A DNA stretch of 13,246 bases from Candidatus Latescibacterota bacterium (GTDB taxonomy: Bacteria > JAAXHH01 > JACQVL01), in contig JACQVL010000228.1 of assembly GCA_016209865.1 (NCBI GenBank), positions 1-13,246 on the forward strand, given 5' to 3'. The notes under the pieces were generated by a model. It saw only the letters and a list, made by a program, of their open reading frames with translations. It ran no database searches and was not told where the DNA came from. A program made the translations under genes and the position numbers. Each line of letters begins with the position of its first letter. Position 1 is the first letter of the stretch. Positions 1-6,231 of the stretch are shown piece after piece.

Positions 1-419
1 CCGTCGTCGATCAGCTTGCGGCAGGTCTGCAGCCCCCCGCCGAGAAACGTATCGGGCGCGCCGCCGATCAGGAGTCGTTACGCGGCCGCAAGGGCGACCA
101 TCCGGCGGCCATCCTCACGGCTGACGGCGAGGGGTTTTTCGTTGTACACGCACTTGCCCGCTTCGAGCGCGGCCATGCCCACCTCGGCATGCGCCTTCGG
201 GATGGTCAAGTTGATGACGACCTGAATCTCCGGGTCGTCGAGGAGGTCTTCGACGGTGTACACACGAGGAATCCCGAACTCTTCCGCTCGCGCCTTCGCC
301 CGGTCGATGATGAGGTCGGCGCACGCCACGACCTCGAACACGCGAAACCTTTTTGCGACTTCGAAGTAGACTTTGCTGATCGTGCCGCATCCGATCACAC
401 CCGCTTTGATCGTTGGCAT
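1..419 (-). pseudogene. Gfo/Idh/MocA oxidoreductase, N-terminal part, broken by an in-frame stop
   Basis: This is the NAD(P)-binding half of a Gfo/Idh/MocA-family dehydrogenase, a family that oxidises or reduces sugars, inositols and related compounds. The start ATG is at 419-417 and the first 113 codons are intact. They show the Rossmann glycine motif GVIGCGTIS (residues 7-15) and the family EKP motif (residues 94-96). A TAA at 78-80 follows ALAAA. Without any frame shift the reading frame then continues to the window edge as RLLIGGAPDTFLGGGLQTC, which is the conserved family sequence expected at that point. One base change (for example AAA to TAA) would explain the stop. It is therefore a recent pseudogene, a sequence error or a readthrough case. 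The rest of the gene lies outside the window. A ribosome binding site (AGGAGAG, about 12 bases upstream) sits inside a hairpin. The gene follows a membrane-protein gene on the same strand, probably in one transcript. The exact substrate cannot be told. Confidence 0.85.
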
Positions 420-431
420 AAAGATGGGAAT

Positions 432-475
432 CTCTCCTGTTGAGACGGGAGAGGCTGCCCTGCATGAGGGCAGCC
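432..475 (-). promoter_or_regulatory. Two adjacent hairpins, the second covering the oxidoreductase ribosome binding site
   Basis: In the minus-strand transcript two stem-loops lie back to back in the gap between the membrane-protein and oxidoreductase genes. The first is a perfect 9-bp stem (GGCTGCCCT at 453-461 with AGGGCAGCC at 467-475, 5-base loop). The second pairs 432-440 with 445-453 around a 4-base loop, with one A-C mismatch on the transcribed strand. The two stems share base 453. The 3' arm of the second contains AGGAGAG, the likely ribosome binding site for the ATG at 419. There is no T-run after either stem, so a classic intrinsic terminator is unlikely. Control of translation or mRNA processing is possible; the function is inference. 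Confidence 0.5.
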
Positions 476-494
476 ACACAGAGCAGCCCCTCCG

Positions 495-944
495 TCATGA
501 CGCCGCTGGCTGTGCCGCCCCTCGCTTGGCCACTTTGTACACGACAGCACTGACGAGGATCGCGTAGACCCCAAACACGACGCCGACGATCAGGTGCGTG
601 CCCGCGTGTCTCCAGATCATGGCCGTCGAGGTCATTTCCTCCGGGCTCAGGTAGTGGGTCTGGACTCCAAGAAGCCCGGTCGCCGCAGTGGCGATGGCGA
701 CCGTGATCTCTCCCCAGAACGCGAACAGAAAGCTCGCCAGCGCCAACTCTGCGTAACCGGACAGGGCGCCGCGCGCGGCTTTGAGTCCGAGATAGAAGGG
801 GACTGCCAGGATGACGACGGTCGCGCTGATGAAGCGGGTGACGGAGAACGGGACACCCGCCGCTTCGGTGCCGAACCGGGCGAGGGTCACAAGGGTCACG
901 AGAAGTATCGGGCCCCTGGCGACGCTGAGAGACCGACTGAACAT
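495..944 (-). CDS. Small integral membrane protein, four predicted helices, unknown function
   Basis: This 149-residue protein is not one I recognise. It has four hydrophobic stretches, at about residues 11-23, 34-54, 64-93 and 115-138, a positively charged N-terminus (MFSRSLSVAR) and a basic C-terminal tail, so it is probably an inner-membrane protein. The third stretch is long and carries an acidic residue (E79, in FWGEITVAIA), which could matter for function if it lies in the membrane. A soluble loop HYLSPEEM precedes the last helix, and a histidine pair (H113, H117) opens that helix. The ATG at 944-942 has an AAGGGGG sequence five bases upstream, which supports this start. The oxidoreductase gene follows 75 bases downstream on the same strand, so the two may be co-transcribed. 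No transport, enzyme or signalling motif is visible. Confidence 0.75.
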   Translation of the reverse strand: MFSRSLSVARGPILLVTLVTLARFGTEAAGVPFSVTRFISATVVILAVPFYLGLKAARGALSGYAELALASFLFAFWGEITVAIATAATGLLGVQTHYLSPEEMTSTAMIWRHAGTHLIVGVVFGVYAILVSAVVYKVAKRGAAQPAAS

Positions 945-957
945 GGCATCCCCCTTG

Positions 958-987
958 ACTATAGACGTTCAGGATTAAGGATTTCAA
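958..987 (-). promoter_or_regulatory. Possible promoter for the small membrane-protein gene
   Basis: Reading the minus strand, TTGAAA (987-982), an 18-base spacer and TATAGT (963-958) resemble a sigma70-type promoter. A transcript starting about seven bases after the -10 box would leave almost no leader and would cut into the AAGGGGG ribosome binding site at 956-950. The match is therefore either fortuitous or the mRNA is nearly leaderless. Confidence 0.25.
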
Positions 988-1004
988 TCACACTGCATCT
1001 TGAA

Positions 1005-1081
1005 CCTCACCCCTACCCCACTGGCCCCCTTCCCCTCTCCGCAGACGGAGAGGGGAAGGGGGAGCGGGGGATGAGGTGAGG
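1005..1081. repeat. Long GC-rich inverted repeat with a perfect 17-bp stem
   Basis: The core is a perfect 17-bp inverted repeat (1025-1041 paired with 1046-1062) around the 4-base loop CAGA. The arms are pyrimidine-rich and purine-rich respectively. Outside a poorly matched stretch, CCTCACC (1005-1011) pairs with GGTGAGG (1075-1081). It lies between two divergent genes. It resembles the extragenic palindromes with a CCTCACCCC...GGGGTGAGG pattern seen in several bacterial groups. It could act as a transcription block between the divergent units, or be a dispersed repeat. Confidence 0.75.
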
Positions 1082-1106
1082 TGGACAACGAAACACCGCC
1101 TTGCCC

Positions 1107-1135
1107 CCTGATGAATGTTAACACAATTCATCAGG
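1107..1135. promoter_or_regulatory. Operator-like perfect inverted repeat
   Basis: CCTGATGAAT (1107-1116) is followed after a 9-base spacer containing GTTAAC by its exact reverse complement ATTCATCAGG (1126-1135). A 10-bp arm and 9-bp spacer put the half-site centres 19 bp apart, close to two helix turns, which suits a dimeric regulator. It lies about 63 bases upstream of the candidate -35 box for the large exported-protein gene, in a locally AT-rich stretch. No regulator gene is adjacent, so the cognate protein is unknown. Confidence 0.45.
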
Positions 1136-1197
1136 ATAGGATCATTTCCCTCTTTTCAACCTTAACCGGAATCGTCCGCAACGTCAAGCAAAATATC

Positions 1198-1226
1198 TTG
1201 CCCGATAGCGTCTATCATGGTATATT
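1198..1226 (+). promoter_or_regulatory. Candidate promoter for the three-gene envelope unit
   Basis: TTGCCC (1198-1203), a 17-base spacer and TATATT (1221-1226) fit a sigma70-type promoter. Transcription would begin near 1233, giving a leader of about 70 bases before the ATG at 1303. The surrounding 1111-1260 stretch is clearly AT-richer than the coding DNA, as expected for a control region. Confidence 0.45.
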
Positions 1227-1302
1227 TGAGCTATCTTTCCATCTCAATTCCTCAGTCGAACCCAGGATGATGAAGTCCTCATTCAGCGTTCTGGAGACCG
1301 CT

Positions 1303-4300
1303 ATGCGTTCGACACCCCGGATGATCGTCGTCGGACTCTGCCTGTGGGCGTGTCTCGCCACCCCAGCCGCCGGCCAGCCGGCAGAGGCCGCGTCCGCCCA
1401 GACGCACATCGAGGCGGCCGTCGCGCATTATCAACGGCGCGAGTGGGCGGCGGCGAAGATGGAACTGCAGGCGGCGCTGAGCCTGCAGAAGAAATCCGCC
1501 CTCGCCCATCACTGGTTCGGGATGGTCGCCCTGCAGGAAGGGAAGAAAAAGGACGCCGAGCGGTCGTTCCAGAGAGCGGCCTCGTTGGACAGGAAGCTGG
1601 CTGAGCCGTACAACGGCCTCGGCCTGCTCTATCGCTCGATGAAGAATCGGAAGATCGACGCCATCAGCGCGTTCAAACGCGCCCTCGAACTCAACCCGGC
1701 GTACGCCGACGCTCAGTACAACTTAGCGACGGCATACCTCGACATCAACGTCATGAACGTGTTTCCGTTGACGTTCACCAGACCATTGTATTCCGGCCTC
1801 GGCCGGCAGGCGCTCCAGAAGACGCTCGACCTCAACCCGGATCACCCGGACGCAAACTACGCTCTCGGCGTGATCTATGAAGTCGAACTGAACAACCCCG
1901 ACAAAGCCATCCCCTTCTACGTCCGGCAACTCCAGGTCAACCCCGACCGGGTCGAGACACTCAAACGCCTGGGCGTGTGTTATTTCAAAACGCGCCAGTA
2001 TCAGGACGGGGTGAACGTGTTCACCGCCCTCGTCCGCCAGCACCCGGCGCTGGAGACGACCACCCGCCCGATCATGGCGATGCTCCAGGCGTCTGCCGCC
2101 ATCAGCGCCAAGCAGTACGAACGGGCGGCGGCGACGTACGAGGAGTACTTGCAGACCCTCCCAGGCGACGAACGGGCCGTCTACGAAGACCTCACGGCGG
2201 TGGCTTCGGAGAGTGAACGCCGGGAGTACCAGTCCCTGCCCGAACCGGCGAAGGCGGAGTACCGGCGGCAATTCTGGAAGCAGCGGGACTCCGACCCGAC
2301 GACGCTCGTGAACGAGCGTCTGATCGAGCATTACCGGCGAGTGACGTTTGCCCGCTTCCATTTCGGGGAACGGAAATCCCCGTGGGACCGGCGCGGGGAG
2401 ATCTACGTGCGCTACGGCGACCCGGATGATCGCCAGGCCTTCGTCTTCTCCATCGGGGAACGCCAGGCTGACACCAAGGCCCCGGAAGAATGGGCGGGCT
2501 TCCCACGGACGACCCGGACGATCGCCGAGGGGATCCGGGAGAAGGCCCAGGCATCGAACCTCGAACGCTCCGCGTTTGCCCCGACCGGCAACGCGCGGGT
2601 CGACGCCATCCGGGAGATGAACCAGCAACTCCGGTATCAGTTGAGCGTCGAAGCCTCCACGATCGGCCTCTCCGCGTACCGGGTGGAGAGCTGGGTGTAC
2701 GTGCCCATGGGAGTCGAGCTGTTCTTCGTCGACCAGCTCGGCAACGGGATGTTCGACTACCCGCTGCCGACCGAACCCCGGAATATCGTCCGGGCCGCGC
2801 GACAGGCGGAGTACCATCCGGAGAAACTCGCCCGGGAGATGATCAAGAAAGTGCCGGAATACTACCGGTACGATTACGGCGGGGAGCTTTTGCGCTTCTT
2901 CTTCGACGCGGTGACGTTCCGGGGAAGCGGGAACAAGAGCGCGGTCGAGGTGGCGTTCGCCGTCCCGATGAACCAGCTTGGCGCCGTCTCCGACGGGAAG
3001 GGGGCGCAGACCTCCCTGGAAAGCCGGGTGACGATGACCAACGCCGAGTGGGAGGATGCCGCCAGCGCCGCCACTCAATTCGGGCCGTTCACCCGTCCAG
3101 CCTCCATCCGCCCGAAGGAGGCCGGGACGGAGTTGACGACGTTCCAATTGCCCGTGTCCGCCCTGCCCGGTGAGTATACCATCGCGGTCTCGGTGCGGGA
3201 CGCGGCGACTCGCCGGGTGGGCATCTACCGCCAGCCGGTGATGATCCCGTCTTACTCGTCCAATCAGTTGATGATGAGCGACATCAAGCTCGCCTCGTCG
3301 ATCAGTCCGACGGTGAAGTCCGGCCCGTTCGTCCGGCACCGGCTGGAGATCGTCCCCAACCCGACCCGCACGTTCGCCGTCTCCCGCCCGGTGTACGTCT
3401 ACTACGAACTGTACAACCTCCGCCAGGACGGCGACGGCAAGACGAACTTTAAGACGGACGTGACCGTCACCGCCCGGCAGGAGCAACAGGCGCTCGTCTG
3501 GCGTATCCTTTCCGGGTTCGGCCGGCTCGTCGAGAAGCCGGACCAGGACAAAGCGTTGACGTTCAGTATCCTCGATGCGTCGGCTTCTCCGACGGAAGCC
3601 CGGTATACCGCGCTCGACTTGAGCGGGTCTCCACCGGGACGGTATACCGTCGAGATCGCGGTGACGGACCTGAACACGAACCGGACGGTGAAAAAGACGT
3701 CGGAGTTTGTCGTCACCGCCGATGTCGCCGAGAAAGCCACTCAGGCCTCCCGCTGGCGGGTGAGCGGGCAGGACTCGACGGCGGAAGCGGCCGCGCCAGA
3801 GGATTCTATCGTCGTGCCGGTCCTCGCCTCGTCCATCCCGCCGGATTCCGGCGCGGCCTCCGGGGGCATGAGCGAACTGGCACGGCCGTCCTGGAACGAC
3901 CTGCTCCGCATCCTCCAATCCCCCCAGTACACGGTAGGGGCGAGGGATTCCTTGCAGAGAAGCGTCACGGACAGCGCGGTCGGTGAGTTTCTTTCCGGCC
4001 TGACTGAGAGTCTGAACGAGCAGCCCGGCGTCGGTTCTCCCGGTGAGGGGGATGAGTATAAGGACATGGTCTACGTCCCGGCCGGGCCGTTCTGGATGGG
4101 CGGCGACAGCACGAACGCGGACGAGCGGCCGTTTCACCAGGTGTCCACTGAGGCCTTCTACGTCGATCGGTATGAGGTCACCAACGCGCAATACAAACGG
4201 TTTCTGGAGGCGACCGGCCATACCCCTCCGCGCCACTGGCTCAACGGGGAATACCCGCCCGGCGAGGCCCGGTATCCGGTCGTGGGGGTGAGTTGGTACG

Positions 4301-4995
4301 ATGCGGATGCGTACGCGAAATGGGCGGGCAAGCGGTTGCCGTCAGAAGCGGAATGGGAGAAAGCGGCACGCGGCACGGACGGCCGTCTGTATCCCTGGGG
4401 GGATGAGTTCAGACCGGAGCGATTGAACGTGGGTGGGAATGAGGATTCCTACGAGACGACCTCGCCGGTCGGGTCGTTCCCGGAGGGGGTGAGCCCGTAT
4501 GGGGTGCTCGACATGGGGGGAAACGTGTGGGAATGGACGACCGACTGGTACGGCCCCTACCCCGGCAACCTCACTCCCAACCCGGCGTACGGGGAGCAGT
4601 ACCGGGTCATCCGGGGCGGGTCGTGGATGAACTACGACCTCAACACCCGGGCGTCTAACCGGGGGAAGTACTACCCGTCCGATACGAGCCTGTTGCTCGG
4701 CTTCCGGTGCGCGCGGGAGCCGAAAGCCGCCAGGCAGAAGCCCCGGTCAATCGCGGCAGGGGGGACCGCATCGTCCGTCTACGGGTATCTGCTCGTCGTC
4801 ACACCGGGCACGTGGGCGGATGTCTATGTGGACGGCGAAAAGCTGGGACAGACCCCCCAGGCCGACCCGCTGCGTCTGACGGTCGGGACACACCTCCTCC
4901 TGCTGACCAACCCCTTCTATCACGAATACCGGCGTGAGGTCGTGATTCAGGAAGACGCGCTGTCGAAAGAGCGGGCGGTGATGGTGAGGAAGTGA
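1303..4995 (+). CDS. Large exported TPR - GWxTD - FGE-like - PEGA protein
   Basis: This 1230-residue protein has a signal peptide (hydrophobic core MIVVGLCLWACLATPAAG, cut near residue 25), so it acts outside the cytoplasm. About six TPR-like repeats follow (residues about 35-300). A GWxTD-type domain comes next: FWKQRDSDP near residue 323 and WDRRGEIYVRYGDPDD near 365, the signature being degenerate because G is replaced by P. Beta-rich segments lead to a formylglycine-generating-enzyme/SUMF1-like domain (about 921-1135; VYVPAGPFWMGGD, GGNVWEW, VIRGGSW). A PEGA domain (about 1162-1230; VYVDGEKLGQTP) ends it. The two catalytic cysteines of true formylglycine enzymes, expected after GGSW, are N and T here, so this domain probably binds rather than oxidises. 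The ATG at 1303 has GGAG seven bases upstream; the same frame is open back to a GTG at 1081, but that start would bury the signal peptide. It is probably first in a three-gene unit. Its role is unknown; a surface or peptidoglycan-linked scaffold is inference. Confidence 0.9.
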   Translation: MRSTPRMIVVGLCLWACLATPAAGQPAEAASAQTHIEAAVAHYQRREWAAAKMELQAALSLQKKSALAHHWFGMVALQEGKKKDAERSFQRAASLDRKLAEPYNGLGLLYRSMKNRKIDAISAFKRALELNPAYADAQYNLATAYLDINVMNVFPLTFTRPLYSGLGRQALQKTLDLNPDHPDANYALGVIYEVELNNPDKAIPFYVRQLQVNPDRVETLKRLGVCYFKTRQYQDGVNVFTALVRQHPALETTTRPIMAMLQASAAISAKQYERAAATYEEYLQTLPGDERAVYEDLTAVASESERREYQSLPEPAKAEYRRQFWKQRDSDPTTLVNERLIEHYRRVTFARFHFGERKSPWDRRGEIYVRYGDPDDRQAFVFSIGERQADTKAPEEWAGFPRTTRTIAEGIREKAQASNLERSAFAPTGNARVDAIREMNQQLRYQLSVEASTIGLSAYRVESWVYVPMGVELFFVDQLGNGMFDYPLPTEPRNIVRAARQAEYHPEKLAREMIKKVPEYYRYDYGGELLRFFFDAVTFRGSGNKSAVEVAFAVPMNQLGAVSDGKGAQTSLESRVTMTNAEWEDAASAATQFGPFTRPASIRPKEAGTELTTFQLPVSALPGEYTIAVSVRDAATRRVGIYRQPVMIPSYSSNQLMMSDIKLASSISPTVKSGPFVRHRLEIVPNPTRTFAVSRPVYVYYELYNLRQDGDGKTNFKTDVTVTARQEQQALVWRILSGFGRLVEKPDQDKALTFSILDASASPTEARYTALDLSGSPPGRYTVEIAVTDLNTNRTVKKTSEFVVTADVAEKATQASRWRVSGQDSTAEAAAPEDSIVVPVLASSIPPDSGAASGGMSELARPSWNDLLRILQSPQYTVGARDSLQRSVTDSAVGEFLSGLTESLNEQPGVGSPGEGDEYKDMVYVPAGPFWMGGDSTNADERPFHQVSTEAFYVDRYEVTNAQYKRFLEATGHTPPRHWLNGEYPPGEARYPVVGVSWYDADAYAKWAGKRLPSEAEWEKAARGTDGRLYPWGDEFRPERLNVGGNEDSYETTSPVGSFPEGVSPYGVLDMGGNVWEWTTDWYGPYPGNLTPNPAYGEQYRVIRGGSWMNYDLNTRASNRGKYYPSDTSLLLGFRCAREPKAARQKPRSIAAGGTASSVYGYLLVVTPGTWADVYVDGEKLGQTPQADPLRLTVGTHLLLLTNPFYHEYRREVVIQEDALSKERAVMVRK

Positions 4996-5001
4996 ACGAG
5001 C

Positions 5002-5029
5002 AGTGACGAGTGACCAGTGACGAGTAAGA
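5002..5029 (+). repeat. Heptamer repeat array upstream of the TPR/DUF5683-like gene
   Basis: Three period-7 units (AGTGACG 5002-5008, AGTGACC 5009-5015, AGTGACG 5016-5022) end in AGTAAGA (5023-5029). The array fills almost the whole 37-base gap between two genes and stops three bases before the next start codon, where a ribosome binding site would be. A degenerate earlier unit begins at 4991 and contains the stop codon of the preceding gene. It belongs to the same family as the arrays at 6254, 9635 and 9825. Confidence 0.85.
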
Positions 5030-5032
5030 ACC

Positions 5033-6151
5033 ATGCAACGACTGTTCATGCTGGCATCATGCATTCTCCTGGCAACCCTCTGCCGTCCCGTTCAGGCGCA
5101 GGAGAGTGCGTCAGCGATCCAGGACGCGATCGCGCGGTACAGGGACGGCCGTCCGGCGGACGCCATCGAACGGTTGAACGACCTGCTCGCGTCGCCCGAC
5201 ACGATCGGCGTGGAACGGAAGGCCCGCGCCCTGGCTGAGACGTACCTGGCGTTGAGCTATCTGGCGACGGGCCGGCAGGAAGAAGCGCAGGCCGCGGTCG
5301 AGCGGGCGATCCTGACCGAACCGTCTGCGCTCGCCGAACACGCTGACGCATGGCCGAAGAAGCACAGAGCCGTGATCGACTCGGCGGCGGCTCGGCTCGT
5401 GACGGATGCGATTCGCCTGTACGACGATGCCGAGTACGAGCGCGTCATCGATCAGCTTCAGGCGGTGGCCTCTCTGGACGGCATCGTGAGTCAGGGGCTC
5501 TCCGCCGAGGTTCATACATACCTGGCGTTTACGTACGTCGCCATGAATCGTCTGGACCGCGCCCGCCACGAGTTCCAGACGGCCCTCCAGGCCAACCCGA
5601 AGCTGACGCTCGACGATGAAGCCGTGGTCGCGCCGAAGCTCCGTCGCGTCTTCGTCACGGTCCGCCGCGAGACGCTCTCACGCGCGCGGGGGAGAACGCT
5701 GCGGAACACATTCTGGCGGTCCCTCGTCCTCCCCGGCTGGGGACAGGTGTACCGGGGACAACACGTCAAGGGCTACGGGTTGATGGCCGCAGAGGCAGGA
5801 CTCGTCACTGGCGCGGTGATTGCGGTTCGATCCTTCATCGCGGCGCGGAATGCGTACGTGCGCTTTAGCACCGACGAAGCCTTAGTTATCTACAACCAGC
5901 GCCGGTCGATCGACGATGTTAACACGGCGGTTCAGCGACGGTACGACCGGTACGCGTCGAGCGCCCGGCGGGCGAACGTGATGGTTGGCCTCGCCGCGGG
6001 CTTCTGGGGGTTGAACATGCTCGATGCGCTGATCGTTGCACATCGCGATGAGAGCCGGTCGCGTGCGTCACACGATCAACCGGCCGGCCTGACGATGGCA
6101 TGGGAGCCGGCAGCACAGCAGTGGTTGGTGAAGTATCAGGTGATGTGGTAA
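5033..6151 (+). CDS. Exported TPR protein with a DUF5683-like membrane tail
   Basis: This 372-residue protein has a signal peptide (MQRLFMLASC onward, cut after VQA, residue 22). A TPR-rich region spans about residues 25-200; IERLNDLLASPD and ARHEFQTALQANPKLTLDD are typical repeat pieces. The C-terminal part begins with LVLPGWGQVYRGQHVKGY (about residues 230-247), the pattern of DUF5683-type domains. It holds two hydrophobic segments, near residues 247-268 and 318-340, separated by a charged loop with YDRY and RRSIDD. The likely topology is a periplasmic TPR part anchored in the inner membrane. It lies 37 bases after the GWxTD protein gene, so co-transcription is likely and the two TPR proteins may interact. 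Only a weak AAGAA precedes the ATG, because the heptamer array takes up the ribosome binding site position. The role is not known; DUF5683 is a domain of unknown function. Confidence 0.82.
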   Translation: MQRLFMLASCILLATLCRPVQAQESASAIQDAIARYRDGRPADAIERLNDLLASPDTIGVERKARALAETYLALSYLATGRQEEAQAAVERAILTEPSALAEHADAWPKKHRAVIDSAAARLVTDAIRLYDDAEYERVIDQLQAVASLDGIVSQGLSAEVHTYLAFTYVAMNRLDRARHEFQTALQANPKLTLDDEAVVAPKLRRVFVTVRRETLSRARGRTLRNTFWRSLVLPGWGQVYRGQHVKGYGLMAAEAGLVTGAVIAVRSFIAARNAYVRFSTDEALVIYNQRRSIDDVNTAVQRRYDRYASSARRANVMVGLAAGFWGLNMLDALIVAHRDESRSRASHDQPAGLTMAWEPAAQQWLVKYQVMW

Positions 6152-6165
6152 TGGAAACCTGTCGG

Positions 6166-6197
6166 GGGGAAAAGGGCCAAAGGCGAAAAGGCGAAAA
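6166..6197 (+). repeat. G/A-rich octamer array
   Basis: Four period-8 units run in a row: GGGGAAAA, GGGCCAAA, GGCGAAAA and GGCGAAAA (6166-6197). A reverse-complement unit (TTTTCGCC, 6293-6300) lies about 100 bases on, inside the next coding sequence. It is the first part of a cluster of three repeat types between the TPR gene and the lipoprotein gene. Confidence 0.7.
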
Positions 6198-6204
6198 AGA
6201 CTGG

Positions 6205-6224
6205 ATTCCCGTCTGTGCGGGCAT
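6205..6224. repeat. dRS3-like palindrome
   Basis: ATTCCCG (6205-6211) and CGGGCAT (6218-6224) form a near-palindrome with one mismatch around a 6-base spacer, preceded by CTGG and followed by GAG. This is the shape of the dispersed ATTCCC...GGGAAT palindromes known from Neisseria (dRS3) and seen in other bacteria. Its reverse strand reads as the familiar spurious peptide MPAQTGIQ. One possible start codon of the lipoprotein (6223) overlaps its right arm. Confidence 0.6.
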
Positions 6225-6231
6225 GAGAGTC

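Noticed and set aside
78-80. Stop codon reassignment (TAA read as an amino acid).
   Set aside because: TAA ends the DUF5683-like and MBL genes cleanly, and TGA and TAG end others, so all three stops appear to work normally.
115-987. A 290-codon minus-strand frame spanning both leftmost genes.
   Set aside because: It is in a different frame from the membrane protein and the oxidoreductase, both of which have supported starts and motifs.
1081-1302. An N-terminal extension of the large exported protein starting at a GTG at 1081.
   Set aside because: It would bury the signal peptide, overlap the long hairpin, operator-like repeat and promoter, and lacks a ribosome binding site.
1723-4236. An 837-codon open frame on the minus strand opposite the large exported-protein gene.
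   Set aside because: Its translation is rich in R, G, D and H with no recognisable domain, and the plus strand carries clear TPR, GWxTD and FGE-like domains. Long antisense frames are expected in GC-rich coding DNA.
6100-6231. The start of the lipoprotein at 6100, overlapping the previous gene.
   Set aside because: It would place more than 40 charged and repeat-coded residues before the signal peptide, which does not fit a lipoprotein.
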